Below, piece after piece: positions 49,069 to 58,388 of a DNA stretch of 64,000 bases. Below the pieces are notes generated by a model. The model made no database searches, had not been told where the DNA came from, and worked only from the letters and a program-made list of their open reading frames with translations. Position numbers and translations under genes: made by a program. Each line of letters starts with the position of its first letter. Position 1 is the stretch's first letter. The DNA comes from an uncultured Oscillibacter sp. (GTDB taxonomy: Bacteria > Bacillota > Clostridia > Oscillospirales > Oscillospiraceae), in assembly GCA_910577405.1 (NCBI GenBank), contig CAJTMG010000007.1:48724-112723 (forward strand). The letters are read 5' to 3'.

Positions 49069-49727
49069 CGTTTTCTTCTCTCCTTTTCAAAATTCTCCCG
49101 CAGGTCCGCAAAAGCCCGTACCGGCGCGCCGTCTGCGTCCTGGAATTTCATCGGCGGCGCGAAAAACAGGAAATCCTTCCGCCCCCGGACCTTTTTCAGA
49201 CACAGGGCTTCCAGTATTACCGCGCCGGACTTCATAAGAGCAGTATGGACAGGAAGAGGCCCCGTCAAACGGTCCACACTGGCCGCGTCGGTCCCCAGGC
49301 CCTTCAAGCCGCAGGAGGCAAGGAATTTCGCCGCGTTCTCGTCCGGCACAGGAAAGGCGTCTTCCAAATAGCGCTCCGAACCCCAGCGGCTCTCCCATCC
49401 GGTGTACAGAAGGATAAAGTCAGCGCAGAGGATCGCGTCATGACGGCTTTGCAGAAACTCCTCCGTAATCACCGGCCCCAGCTCCGACACATCCAGAACC
49501 GTAGCCCGTCCGGAAAACTGTGAGATCGGCATCTGGTCCAGGGAAGAACCGGTCAGCAGAAGATGGGAAGGGGCGTCCATATGGGTGCCGGTATGGGAGG
49601 AAAAGGACAGCGCGGTAGTACGGAAGCCGTCGCTGGTCAGGGTCGCGGCATGGGAGAAGACCACCGGAGGGTCCCCAGGCAGGACAGGCACCTTTGATGT
49701 GATGGTATGGGTCAGATCAATCAGCAC
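49065..49727 (-). CDS. Cyclase family protein (kynurenine formamidase-like)
   Basis: The protein has 220 residues from GTG 49727; another GTG three codons earlier is too close to the AAAGGG site. Family metal motif HTGTHMDAPSH is at about 45-55, preceded by the ALSFSSHTG strand; DFILLYTGWESRW and GLGTDAASVD also fit. Members hydrolyse formamides, cyclic imides or isatin; substrate unknown. The stop overlaps the murT start (GTGA), so it is co-translated with the murT-gatD pair, though no role in peptidoglycan is known. Confidence 0.9.
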   Translation of the reverse strand: MLIDLTHTITSKVPVLPGDPPVVFSHAATLTSDGFRTTALSFSSHTGTHMDAPSHLLLTGSSLDQMPISQFSGRATVLDVSELGPVITEEFLQSRHDAILCADFILLYTGWESRWGSERYLEDAFPVPDENAAKFLASCGLKGLGTDAASVDRLTGPLPVHTALMKSGAVILEALCLKKVRGRKDFLFFAPPMKFQDADGAPVRAFADLRENFEKERRKR

Positions 49728-49777
49728 AAAAAACACCCTTTCTATTTTGATGAAAAGAGATTGACAGCAGCAGGGAC

Positions 49778-51670
49778 CTATGGCTTTTCTGTCTGACGGT
49801 CCTGCATGGATTCCAGGAAGATCATCAGAGCGGCCACGTCTGCGGGAGAGACGCCGGAGATTCTGGCAGCCTGTCCCAGGTCGGCGGGGCGCACGGCGTG
49901 GAGCTTTTCCCGGGCTTCCAGACGCAGGCCCTGAATGGAGAGGTAGTCCAGGTCAGGAGGCAGCCGGTGCCGTTCCATACGCCGGAGGTCCTCCACCTGT
50001 TTCTCCTGCCGCCGGATATAGCCCTCGTATTTGACGGAGATTTCCACCTGTTCAGCGATACCGGCGGACAAATCAGGCCTGTCCGGGTCGAAGGGGGCCA
50101 GTTCGCTGTAATGAATCCCGGGCCTCCGGAGCAAAGCGGCCAGGGGAGCGCCTCCGGGAGCGTCGGCGGTATCCTTGGAGGCCAGGAATTCCGTAAGCCG
50201 CGGGGAGGGGGAAGCGCCGGTATGGGTAAGGCGTTTGATTTCCCGCTGCACCGCGTCGTATTTTTCCTCCACGGCTTTCAGACGCTCCTCCGGCACAAGC
50301 CCGATCTCGTAACCTCGTCGGGTCAGACGGAAATCCGCGTTATCCTGTCTGAGCAGAAGCCGGTATTCGCTGCGTGAGGTCATCATGCGGTAAGGCTCGT
50401 TGGTTCCCTTGGTCACCAGGTCGTCAATCAACGTTCCGATATAGCTCTCTGCCCGTGACAGGACAAAGGGCGGCAGGTCTTTCAGCTTCCGGACCGCGTT
50501 GACGCCCGCCATAAAACCCTGCACGGCGGCCTCTTCATAGCCGGAGGAGCCGTTGAACTGTCCCGCGCCGTAAAGACCGGGCAGCGCCTTGACCTCCAGG
50601 GCGGGGGTAAGGGCCAGGGGATCAATGCAGTCGTATTCGATGGCGTAGGCGGGCCGGGTGATGGCGGCGCGGCGGAGTCCGGGGACGCTGTGGAGCATCT
50701 GGAGCTGGACCTCCTCGGGCATGGAGGACGAGAAGCCCTGAATATAAAGCTCCTCCGTATGCAGTCCCATGGGTTCCACGAAAAGCTGATGGCGGCGTTT
50801 ATCAGGGAACCGGACAATCTTCGTCTCAAAGGAAGGGCAGTACCGGGGACCCACGCCCTCGATCAAACCGGAGTACATGGGGGCCCGGTCCAGATTTTCC
50901 TGCACAATGCGTTTGGTTTCGCCGGTGGTCCAGGTGAGGTAGCAGACGGCCTGATTCACCGGCGGGTCAGGGGTGCTGTAGGAGAAGGGCACAGGCAGTT
51001 CGTCGCCGGTCTGCACTTCCATCTCGTCGAAATCTACGGTACGGGCGTTTACACGGGGCGGGGTGCCGGTCTTGAAGCGCCGCAGGGGAAGTCCCAGCTT
51101 TTTCAGGCACTCCCCCAGACGGCCCGCGGCGTGCATTCCGTCCGGCCCGGAATCCTCCACCCATTCGCCCACGATGGTCCGGCCCGCCAGATAGGTCCCG
51201 GTGGCCAGAATCACGGCCTTGACCCGGAACCGCGCGCCGGTGGCCAGGAGCACGCTGGAAACCCGCCCGTCTTCCACGCCGATTTCCACCACCTCCCCCT
51301 GACGCACCGTCAAACAGGGCTGACGCTCCAGAACGGCTTTCATCCGCTCCTGATACCGCCGCCGGTCAGCCTGCGCCCGGAGGGACCAGACGGCGGGACC
51401 CTTGCCCTTGTTCAGCAGCCGGTACTGGATGCAGCATTCGTCGGCGGCCCGGGCCATTTCTCCCCCCAGGGCGTCCAGTTCCCGGACAAGATGACCCTTC
51501 CCGGTGCCGCCTATGGCTGGATTGCAGGGCATATTTCCCACCGCGTCCAGGCTGATGGTAAAAACAATCGTGCTGACGCCAAGACGTGCGGCGGAAAGGG
51601 CGGCTTCAATCCCGGCGTGCCCGGCTCCGATCACCGCGATCTCAAACTGTCCCGCGTCGAATTCCCTCAT
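49778..51670 (-). CDS. mnmG: tRNA uridine-5-carboxymethylaminomethyl modification enzyme MnmG
   Basis: The protein has 630 residues; GGAGG precedes the ATG. N-terminal FAD fold EIAVIGAGHAGIEAAL; CNPAIGGTGKGHLVRELDAL; conserved RFKTGTPPRV; QFNGSSGYEEAAVQGFMAG; and the C-terminal SRSEYRLLLRQDNAD. With MnmE it installs cmnm5U34 in tRNAs that read split-box codons. mnmE is not adjacent. It is downstream of the phosphoesterase gene (61-base gap) and upstream of the cyclase-murT group (50-base gap). Confidence 0.96.
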   Translation of the reverse strand: MREFDAGQFEIAVIGAGHAGIEAALSAARLGVSTIVFTISLDAVGNMPCNPAIGGTGKGHLVRELDALGGEMARAADECCIQYRLLNKGKGPAVWSLRAQADRRRYQERMKAVLERQPCLTVRQGEVVEIGVEDGRVSSVLLATGARFRVKAVILATGTYLAGRTIVGEWVEDSGPDGMHAAGRLGECLKKLGLPLRRFKTGTPPRVNARTVDFDEMEVQTGDELPVPFSYSTPDPPVNQAVCYLTWTTGETKRIVQENLDRAPMYSGLIEGVGPRYCPSFETKIVRFPDKRRHQLFVEPMGLHTEELYIQGFSSSMPEEVQLQMLHSVPGLRRAAITRPAYAIEYDCIDPLALTPALEVKALPGLYGAGQFNGSSGYEEAAVQGFMAGVNAVRKLKDLPPFVLSRAESYIGTLIDDLVTKGTNEPYRMMTSRSEYRLLLRQDNADFRLTRRGYEIGLVPEERLKAVEEKYDAVQREIKRLTHTGASPSPRLTEFLASKDTADAPGGAPLAALLRRPGIHYSELAPFDPDRPDLSAGIAEQVEISVKYEGYIRRQEKQVEDLRRMERHRLPPDLDYLSIQGLRLEAREKLHAVRPADLGQAARISGVSPADVAALMIFLESMQDRQTEKP

Positions 51671-51731
51671 AAGCGATACCTCCGTTTATAACTGAAAAAT
51701 CCCCCATGACCCCGCGGGAACCGAAGCGCTG

Positions 51732-52583
51732 TCAAGCAGTCCGGAGGGTCAGAACGGCGATCTGGGGACGGTTGAAGAGCCGGAAGGTCCTGCCGGAGTT
51801 CCCCAGGCCTCTTGTGACGAAGAGTGTGGAGCCGTTTTTCTGATAGAGCCCGGCGGTGTAGGAGGGGAAGAAGGTGCGGTCTGTGGAAACCAGCCCGTCG
51901 GTAAAGGGAAGCCTTACCAAACCGCCGTGTCCGTGTCCGGAAACCACCAGGTCCGCGCCGAGCTTGCAGTATTGGGTGGGGAAGTGGTCGTTCCGATGGG
52001 CCAGCAGAATCCAGAACGGGTCCCCATAGGCGGCGTATACTTCAGCGGCCACAGTTTCGGGAGGCTTCTGGTCCGCGTAGCCGTTGGGGTCGTCGATCCC
52101 CGCCAGCAGGATGGAATCGCCGCCCCGCTGGAGAATCGTGAAGGTATTGCTCAGAACCGTTACGCCCTGTTCTGCCAGCGTCTCTTTCAGCTCCGGCACG
52201 CCTCCGATGGCCCATTCGTGATTCCCGGTTACATAGCAGGTGGGCGCGATGGCTGCAAGGTCCCTGGCCGTGCGTTCCGCGTAGCTCTCCGGAATCTCAC
52301 GGAACGCGTCCAAAAGGTCCCCCACAAGAAAGATATACTCCGGCCCGGCCCTCTCCACGGCTTCCAGAAGGTCCTTGTTCTCCCCGCCGAAGTCCGCCGA
52401 ATGCAAATCCCCCAGCACCACGATCCGGCAGCCGTCAAAGCCCTCCGGAAGACCCTCCAGCGACGCCTGGAATTCCTCCGTCTGCAAGCTGAAATTGCTC
52501 TGCCAGAAAAGCGCGGCGGCAATCAACACCAGCAGCAGAAGAACTTTGTGCCCGCGCCTCCGCCGTTTTCCCTTGCCCTTCAT
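51732..52583 (-). CDS. Membrane-anchored metallophosphoesterase (YaeI-like)
   Basis: The protein has 283 residues; a GGGGAGG site precedes the ATG. Basic N-terminus, one membrane helix (about 13-28), then a calcineurin-like domain with VVLGDLHSADFG, FLVGDLLDAF, TGNHEWAIGG and SGHGHGGLVRLP, which supply the two-metal ligands. The active domain should face outside. UDP-diacylglucosamine-type or cyclic-nucleotide substrates are possible; not determinable here. Confidence 0.92.
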   Translation of the reverse strand: MKGKGKRRRRGHKVLLLLVLIAAALFWQSNFSLQTEEFQASLEGLPEGFDGCRIVVLGDLHSADFGGENKDLLEAVERAGPEYIFLVGDLLDAFREIPESYAERTARDLAAIAPTCYVTGNHEWAIGGVPELKETLAEQGVTVLSNTFTILQRGGDSILLAGIDDPNGYADQKPPETVAAEVYAAYGDPFWILLAHRNDHFPTQYCKLGADLVVSGHGHGGLVRLPFTDGLVSTDRTFFPSYTAGLYQKNGSTLFVTRGLGNSGRTFRLFNRPQIAVLTLRTA

Positions 52584-52783
52584 GCCGCCGCCTCCCCGTT
52601 CTCCGCAGTCTTAATGTACGGATTATAGCACAGGAACGCTTTCCATGGCGAGAGAAAAAGTGTACAAAGAAAGACCCCTCCGCACGTGAAAACTGCACGT
52701 ACCCGGACAGAGCGGCATTTCCCATATGTAGGAAAGTGTCAAAAAATGGGCGATATTTTTTATATAAATGCCATATTTTTCTC

Positions 52784-52812
52784 TTGCGGAACGCCGGAAA
52801 CTGTGGTATAAT
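52784..52812 (+). promoter_or_regulatory. Promoter of a 27-codon transcription unit
   Basis: TTGCGG (52784-52789), 17 bases, TATAAT (52807-52812), followed 32 bases later by the small ORF. Confidence 0.75.
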
Positions 52813-52844
52813 ATGCACAATAAAAAACGAAAGGGTGAAACAAT

Positions 52845-52928
52845 ATGAACAAATACGTAAGAGCCGTTCCCGAAGACGTGGATGATCTGATTTTCTTGGA
52901 TGAACCTTGGAATCACAGCGACCGCTGA
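52845..52928 (+). CDS. Small protein of 27 residues
   Basis: ATG at 52845 follows AAAGGG(TG) at 7-8 bases. The frame reads MNKYVRAVPEDVDDLIF then a Trp/His/Asp-containing end and stops at 52926-52928. It is acidic and has no membrane segment. A good promoter before it and a hairpin terminator right after it make a complete independent unit of about 160 bases, so it is transcribed on purpose; it could be a small protein or a regulatory RNA with an incidental frame. I do not recognise the family. Confidence 0.5.
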   Translation: MNKYVRAVPEDVDDLIFLDEPWNHSDR

Positions 52929-52940
52929 TTGATCTGTATG

Positions 52941-52975
52941 CCACGCCTGCTTTTCGGCGTGGGTTTTCTTTTTCT
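52941..52975 (+). terminator. Terminator of the 27-codon unit
   Basis: CCACGCC (52941-52947) pairs with GGCGTGG (52956-52962), then GTTTTCTTTTTC. Confidence 0.85.
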
Positions 52976-53392
52976 GCCCGCGGGAGCCTCTTTTCCCGCT
53001 GACGATAGATTGCCGCTTTCACAGCGCTGTCTCTTCTGAGAAAACCCTGTCAATAACCTGGCAAGTTTTTGCAAGAGCTTTTTATCCGGCGTTTCAGCGT
53101 CCTGACCCCCGTCCTCTCTCCTGGGCGGGGGCTTTTTCTGCCGTCTTGCGGAAATGTCAAAAAAGAGTGGAAAAAACCGTGAAAATTTTTGAAAAATATC
53201 GTAGAAATCCGGCGGGAGTTATGATATTCTAAAAGTGGGAAAAACAGGCGGCTGCGTGGTTCCTGCGGGCAGAAAATGGGCAGAATTACCAGGATTTTGT
53301 TTGCGTGGAAAGCCCTGACAGTTTGTGGAACCAACTGGAAATTCCGCGCCGCCATCCCTGGCAGTCCGAAAATGTGAGAGGAGGGATTCAGT
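52976..53392. other. Intergenic region with hairpins, no gene recognised
   Basis: A GCGGGA/TCCCGC hairpin lies near 52979-53000, and a GC-rich hairpin with a T run near 53104-53137 (CCCCCG/CGGGGG then CTTTTT) looks like a plus-strand terminator. The remainder is AT-rich. No supported coding frame. Confidence 0.5.
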
Positions 53393-54031
53393 ATGTTCAG
53401 AAACTGCAAATGGAAAGGCCGGGCCAGAGAGCTGCTGCTTCCTGCTCTGGTGCTGGCGGAGCTGCTGAGCGGATGCGGCGCGCCGGCGGACAGCGTTCCA
53501 GAGACGGACCAGGCGGGCGCGGCTATGCGTTCGGAACAGCTCGAGGAGTCGGCAAGGCCCCTGTCCGAGGACGAAATCCTGACCGCCTACCATCGCGCGG
53601 CAACCCTCTGCGGCTGGTTCCACCTGACCCCCTTGCCCAGCGGAGGCAGTACGATTGTTTTGGACGGCGCAACCTACCGGCAGGTGCATCACGACGGCGT
53701 GGAAACCCTGGAGGACCTGCGGACCTGCCTGCGGAGCGTGTTCAGCCAGGAAGTCACGGAGGCGCTCCTGGCTGCCGGCGGCGAAACACCCATGTATCGG
53801 GATATCGACGGCGCACTCTATGTCACAGGCAGCGGGCGCAGTCCGGACCCCAGCAAGGGCCATACGGAAATTGAGGTGGAACAGACCAGCGCCGATTCCT
53901 ACGCTGTGAATATTTCCATCGACCTGCTGGACGCGGACGGCGAAACAGTCACCGGCCTGGAATGCTGGTCCTTTCCGTACGCTTTCGTGGATGACCGCTG
54001 GGTGTTCACTGATTTCAGATTGTTCTATTGA
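53393..54031 (+). CDS. Lipoprotein, IseA/YoeB-like
   Basis: The protein has 212 residues; GAGAGGAGGG precedes the ATG. A basic N-terminus and hydrophobic helix end in a lipobox (LLSGCG, Cys about 28). The mature domain has the order expected for IseA-type inhibitors of cell-wall DL-endopeptidases: ILTAYHRAATLCGWFHL, STIVLDGATYRQV, LRTCLRSVFSQEVTEALL, MYRDIDGALYVTGSGRS, and a closing FVDDRWVFTDF. Family assignment is by eye and only moderately sure. It has its own terminator. Confidence 0.6.
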   Translation: MFRNCKWKGRARELLLPALVLAELLSGCGAPADSVPETDQAGAAMRSEQLEESARPLSEDEILTAYHRAATLCGWFHLTPLPSGGSTIVLDGATYRQVHHDGVETLEDLRTCLRSVFSQEVTEALLAAGGETPMYRDIDGALYVTGSGRSPDPSKGHTEIEVEQTSADSYAVNISIDLLDADGETVTGLECWSFPYAFVDDRWVFTDFRLFY

Positions 54032-54075
54032 ATCCCTCTGGGGCCGAATTGTGCCCTTGAGGGATTCTTTCTTTC
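54030..54075 (+). terminator. Terminator of the IseA-like lipoprotein gene
   Basis: GAATCCCTC (54030-54038) pairs with GAGGGATTC (54059-54067), then TTTCTTTC. The next 250 bases are AT-rich with no supported gene until the hppA promoter. Confidence 0.85.
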
Positions 54076-54320
54076 AGGGATGAGTATTGTAAACGATTGC
54101 GAAAATCTGCCGCTGACCGCAGAAATTTGGAGATGGCTCTGCTTTAAAAATGAAAGAGGCTGTTTGGATTTGGTTGAATAGTCTGAATTTTGCAATATAA
54201 ATTCATATATTTTCAACAGTATTACAAAAACTGGCATTGCAATTTCCACAGAAGCGCCAGATGATTTTCGTGAAAAAGTGAGAAATCCAACGTTTGCGTT
54301 AAGTAATATGGCGGAAATAC

Positions 54321-54348
54321 TTGAAAAATAATTCTAATATGCTACAAT
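54321..54348 (+). promoter_or_regulatory. Promoter of hppA
   Basis: TTGAAA (54321-54326), 16 bases, TACAAT (54343-54348), 126 bases before the hppA ATG. Confidence 0.65.
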
Positions 54349-54366
54349 AAAAGCAACCAGAGTAAG

Positions 54367-54408
54367 AAACGGCCGGGGGAGCGTAAGTTTCCACAGGACC
54401 GTTTTTTT
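54367..54408 (+). terminator. Terminator-like hairpin in the hppA leader (possible attenuator)
   Basis: AAACGG (54367-54372) and CCGTTT (from about 54399) close a GC-rich hairpin directly followed by a T run. It lies between the promoter (54321-54348) and the hppA start, so it could stop leader transcripts conditionally. Alternatively the promoter call is wrong and this ends an upstream transcript. Confidence 0.6.
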
Positions 54409-54473
54409 ACCCGGCAAAGGATTTGCGGCGCATACCTGACAGTCAGCAGAGTTTAAGTAAAGGAGTGGATGGA

Positions 54474-56597
54474 ATGGAAAAGCTGTTTTGGATTGGATTC
54501 CTGGGCGCTGCGGTGGCGGGACTGTTTGCATTCGTGCAGGCAAAGAAAGTCCTCTCGTATTCGGAAGGCAGCGAACGGATGCGGAAAATCGCGGCGAACA
54601 TCCGGGAAGGCGCCAACGCGTACCTGAAACATCAGTATACCACGGTGTTTAAGGTCTTCGCGGCAGTCTTCGCGGTGCTGCTGGTAATGGCCTTTGCGTC
54701 CGGCGGAGAAATGCTCTCCCGGTTCACCCCTTTTGCCTTTGTGACGGGCGGCGTCTTCTCCATGCTGGCGGGCTTTATCGGCATGAAGATTGCCACGAAT
54801 TCCAACGCCCGTACCGCACAGGCCGCGTCGGAAAGCCTGAATAAGGGCCTGCGGGTGGCGTTCTCCTCCGGCTCCGTGATGGGCTTTACCGTGGTGGGCC
54901 TGGGGATGCTGGATGTGACCATGTGGTTTTATCTTCTGCGTTATGCATTCGGCGTGACGGACCCGGTTGAGCTGGGGAACATCATGGTCATGAACGGCAT
55001 GGGGGCCAGCTTTATGGCTCTGTTCGCGAGAGTGGGCGGCGGCATCTACACCAAGGCGGCGGACGTTGGCGCGGACCTGGTGGGCAAGGTGGAGGCGGGC
55101 ATCCCGGAGGACGATCCCCGGAACCCGGCGACCATTGCGGACAACGTAGGCGACAACGTGGGCGATGTGGCCGGTATGGGCGCGGATTTGTATGAGTCCT
55201 ATGTGGGTTCTATTCTGGCGACCTTTGCCCTGGGCGCGGTGGGCGGTTACGGCTGGGGCGGTATGCTGCTGCCTATGGCTCTGGCGGTCTGCGGCATTGT
55301 GTGTTCGATCCTGGGTTCCTTCCTGGTGAAGACGAAGGAGGACGCAACCCAGGAATCCCTCCTGAAAAGCCTGCGGACGGGTACATATACGGCGGCGGTA
55401 CTGGCGGCGGTGCTGGCGGCTCCCCTGACCCTTTGGATTGTAGGCAGCTGGGGCGTTTATATTGCCATCCTCTGCGGACTGGCCGGCGGCTGCGCGATCG
55501 GCTATTTTACGGAATATTATACCTCGGATACCTATCAGCCGACTCAGGAGCTGGCTGCGGCTTCGGAAACCGGTTCCGCAACGATTATCATCGGCGGCAT
55601 CTCCCTGGGTTTGAAATCCACCCTGACCTCTATCCTGATTGTGGCGGCGGCGGTACTGATCAGCTATTTTGCCTCCGGCGGCTCGGTGCGCATTGTGACG
55701 CCTACGGGAGTGTTTACGGAGGCGTTCAACAAGGGTCTGTACGGCATTGGCATTGCGGGCGTGGGGATGCTGTCCACCCTGGGCATCACCCTGGCCACGG
55801 ACGCTTACGGACCCGTAGCCGATAACGCGGGCGGCATTGCGGAGATGAGCGGGCTGCCGGATGCCGTGCGGGACCGGACGGACGCGCTGGATTCTCTGGG
55901 CAATACCACGGCGGCCACCGGTAAGGGCTTTGCGATTGGCTCCGCGTCCCTGACGGCATTGGCCCTGCTGGTGAGTTACGTCAACATTGTGCAGGACCGC
56001 ACCGCGGAGAATCTGAACTTTACCCTTACCAGTCCCACGGTTCTCTCCGGCGTGTTCGTGGGCGCGATGCTGACCTTTGTCTTTACGGCCTTTACCATGA
56101 GCGCCGTGCAGAAGGCCGCGCAGTCCATTGTGGTGGAGGTCCGGCGGCAGTTCCGGGAGATTCCGGGCATTATGGAGTACAAGGCCGAGCCGGATTACGC
56201 GTCCTGTGTGGGTCTTTGCACCAGGGGCGCTCTGCGTGAGATGGTGGCTCCGGCACTGCTGGCCATTGCAACGCCCATCGCGGCAGGTCTGATTCTGGGG
56301 CCTACCGGCGTGGTGGGGCTGCTGGGCGGCGTTTCCGTTACCGGTTTTGCTATGGCGGTCTTTATGTCCAATGCAGGCGGCGCGTGGGACAATGCCAAAA
56401 AGTACATCGAATCCGGACACCACGGCGGCAAGGGTTCCAGACAGCATAAGGCGGCCGTGGTGGGCGATACCGTGGGGGACCCCTTCAAGGATACCTCCGG
56501 GCCTTCGCTGAACATCCTGATTAAGCTCTGTTCCACCGTCTCCATCGTCTTTTCCGGACTGATTATTTCCTTTAATCTGATGCACTTCCTTGGATAA
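54474..56597 (+). CDS. hppA: Membrane-bound ion-pumping pyrophosphatase (K+-dependent type)
   Basis: The protein has 707 residues from ATG 54474 (AAAGGAG at 8 bases); an in-frame ATG at 54423 lacks a site. About 16 membrane segments. Substrate motifs are DVGADLVGKVEAGIPEDDPR, the DNVGDNVGDVAGMGADLYES signature, DAYGPVADNAGGIAEMSGLP and VVGDTVGDPFKDTSGPSLN. GNTTAATGKG has Ala where K+-independent enzymes carry Lys, indicating K+ dependence. Couples pyrophosphate hydrolysis to pumping of H+ or Na+; which ion cannot be told here. Monocistronic. Confidence 0.95.
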   Translation: MEKLFWIGFLGAAVAGLFAFVQAKKVLSYSEGSERMRKIAANIREGANAYLKHQYTTVFKVFAAVFAVLLVMAFASGGEMLSRFTPFAFVTGGVFSMLAGFIGMKIATNSNARTAQAASESLNKGLRVAFSSGSVMGFTVVGLGMLDVTMWFYLLRYAFGVTDPVELGNIMVMNGMGASFMALFARVGGGIYTKAADVGADLVGKVEAGIPEDDPRNPATIADNVGDNVGDVAGMGADLYESYVGSILATFALGAVGGYGWGGMLLPMALAVCGIVCSILGSFLVKTKEDATQESLLKSLRTGTYTAAVLAAVLAAPLTLWIVGSWGVYIAILCGLAGGCAIGYFTEYYTSDTYQPTQELAAASETGSATIIIGGISLGLKSTLTSILIVAAAVLISYFASGGSVRIVTPTGVFTEAFNKGLYGIGIAGVGMLSTLGITLATDAYGPVADNAGGIAEMSGLPDAVRDRTDALDSLGNTTAATGKGFAIGSASLTALALLVSYVNIVQDRTAENLNFTLTSPTVLSGVFVGAMLTFVFTAFTMSAVQKAAQSIVVEVRRQFREIPGIMEYKAEPDYASCVGLCTRGALREMVAPALLAIATPIAAGLILGPTGVVGLLGGVSVTGFAMAVFMSNAGGAWDNAKKYIESGHHGGKGSRQHKAAVVGDTVGDPFKDTSGPSLNILIKLCSTVSIVFSGLIISFNLMHFLG

Positions 56598-56620
56598 GCT
56601 CCAACGGACAGGCAAAAACC

Positions 56621-56661
56621 AGCAGGCAGAGGTGTGTTTATCATGCCTCTGTCTGCTTTTT
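56621..56661 (+). terminator. Terminator of hppA
   Basis: AGCAGGCAGAGG (56621-56632) pairs with CCTCTGTCTGCT (56646-56657), followed by TTTT. Confidence 0.85.
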
Positions 56662-57001
56662 GGAAAGATATTGGTTTTTTCATTTCTTCCATAAAACGCC
56701 GGATGCTAAGCCCGTAAGAGAGGACCGGTGATGAAACGGCTCGGGGCGTGGCAAGTGTTGTCCTCCTGTAGAACCGAAACCCCGTCCAGACTCCCTGCAC
56801 CCTCCGGAGGGCAGAAAAAGACGGGACAGATCTGCTCCATCCCGTCTCTGTCTGGTTTCGTCCTCAATGGGTGCAATCAGACGCAATTATCATAATAGTT
56901 AAAGAATCGCTGGTAACAGTCATAGGATCAGAGGTATCATTTCGGGCGGTCATTACATAGAAACCTGTATCGCTCCCATAAATCGGTTATAGCGGGGACA
57001 A
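56662..57001. other. Gap between hppA and glyA, no gene
   Basis: It contains a minus-strand terminator (56815-56846), the palindrome CCCTCCGGAGGG (about 56800-56811) and an AT-rich tail of the glyA transcript. Short open frames here lack ribosome binding sites. Confidence 0.55.
56815..56846 (-). terminator. Intrinsic terminator downstream of glyA
   Basis: GACGGGA (56820-56826) pairs with TCCCGTC (56840-56846); the minus strand continues into TTTTT. It lies 155 bases beyond the glyA stop. Confidence 0.7.
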
Positions 57002-58246
57002 TCAGCGGTACAGGGGATAGTTTGCGCACAGCTCGGTGACGCCCTTCCGGATTGCATCGGCCTTGTTCTCGAAATCGAAAACAGCGTCGGCAATCCAACC
57101 CGCAATCAGGTCCATCTCCGCGGTTCCAAAGCCCCGGGTGGTGACGGCGGGAGTGCCCAGCCGGAGACCGGAGGTAATAAAGGGGCTGAGGGGTTCGTTG
57201 GGGACGGTGTTCTTGTTGGCGGTGATATAGACCTCGTCCAGACGGATTTGCAGTTCCTTGCCGGTGACGCCCGTGTCCCGGAGGTCCAGCAGCATCAGGT
57301 GATTGTCCGTGCCGCCGGAGACCAGCTTGAGGTTCCGCTTGAGAAGCCCCTGTGCCAGCGCCTGGGCATTCTCGACGACCTTCTCGCCGTATGCCTTGAA
57401 CGACGGCTGGAGGGCCTCCTGGAAGCAGACCGCCTTTGCAGCAATCACGTGCATCAAAGGACCGCCCTGAGTGCCGGGGAACACTGCCTTATTCATCTTC
57501 TTGCCGATCTCCGCGTCCCGGCTGAGGATCACGCCGCCTCGGGGGCCCCGGAGGGTCTTGTGGGTCGTGGTGGCCACAACGTCCGCGTAAGGCACCGGAT
57601 TCTGATGCACTCCCGCGGCCACCAGTCCCGCAATATGGGCCATGTCCACAAAGAGGTACGCCCCGACGTTCTTTGCAATCTCGGCAAACCGGGCAAAGTC
57701 AATGGCGCGGGGATATGCGGACGCGCCGGCGATAATCATCCGGGGCTTTTTCTCCTGCGCCAGCTTTTCCAAGGCGTCGTAATCAATCCAGCCGTTTTCA
57801 TCCACGCCGTAGGGCACGATATTGTAGAGCAGGCCGGACTGATTTACCGGAGAGCCGTGGGTCAGATGCCCGCCGTTGTCCAGGCTCATGCCCAGCACCG
57901 TGTCCCCCGGCTGGCAGAGCGCCTGATAGACCGCCATATTTGCCTGAGCGCCGGAGTGAGGCTGAACGTTGGCATAGACAGCGCCGAACAGCTCGCACAC
58001 CCGCCGGATGGCTTCCGCTTCCACCTGGTCCACATACTCGCAGCCGCCGTAGTAGCGCTTTCCGGGGTAGCCCTCGGCGTATTTGTTGGTCAGTACGGAA
58101 CCCATGGCCGCCATCACTGCCTCGCTGACGATGTTCTCGGAGGCAATCAGCTCAATGTTCCGGTTCTGGCGCCGAAACTCCTGTTCCATCATGCCGCCGA
58201 TCATGGGGTCCATTTCCTTGACCACTGACAAGCTGTCCTTAAACAT
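57002..58246 (-). CDS. glyA: Serine hydroxymethyltransferase
   Basis: The protein has 414 residues; AGAGGG precedes the ATG. PLP enzyme converting serine and THF to glycine and methylene-THF, the source of one-carbon units for folD. Seen are RNIELIASENIVSEAVM, NVQPHSGAQANMAVYQAL, the MSLDNGGHLTHGSP loop, FVDMAHIAGLVAAGVHQNP, the PLP-Lys motif VVATTTHKTLRGPRGG and TSGLRLGTPAVTTRGF. Length matches. Single gene. Confidence 0.97.
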   Translation of the reverse strand: MFKDSLSVVKEMDPMIGGMMEQEFRRQNRNIELIASENIVSEAVMAAMGSVLTNKYAEGYPGKRYYGGCEYVDQVEAEAIRRVCELFGAVYANVQPHSGAQANMAVYQALCQPGDTVLGMSLDNGGHLTHGSPVNQSGLLYNIVPYGVDENGWIDYDALEKLAQEKKPRMIIAGASAYPRAIDFARFAEIAKNVGAYLFVDMAHIAGLVAAGVHQNPVPYADVVATTTHKTLRGPRGGVILSRDAEIGKKMNKAVFPGTQGGPLMHVIAAKAVCFQEALQPSFKAYGEKVVENAQALAQGLLKRNLKLVSGGTDNHLMLLDLRDTGVTGKELQIRLDEVYITANKNTVPNEPLSPFITSGLRLGTPAVTTRGFGTAEMDLIAGWIADAVFDFENKADAIRKGVTELCANYPLYR

Positions 58247-58388
58247 TTGCAGAACCCTCTTTTCTTTTAAAGATTCAGTCAGTGTCCAATTGTAGCATAG
58301 CCGCCCGCCTTATACAATGGTATATCCGACAAATCACGCGCGAAAAAGCCGGTTTTACCAGTGATTTTCACCCTCTTTCCACGGACGC

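Noticed and set aside
52623..52916. Minus-strand 97-codon frame opposite the 27-codon unit
   Set aside because: No ribosome binding site, and it crosses a clear plus-strand promoter; treated as a shadow.
54367..54408. A fluoride or c-di-GMP riboswitch before hppA
   Set aside because: The conserved bases of those aptamers are not present; only a terminator-like hairpin is supported.
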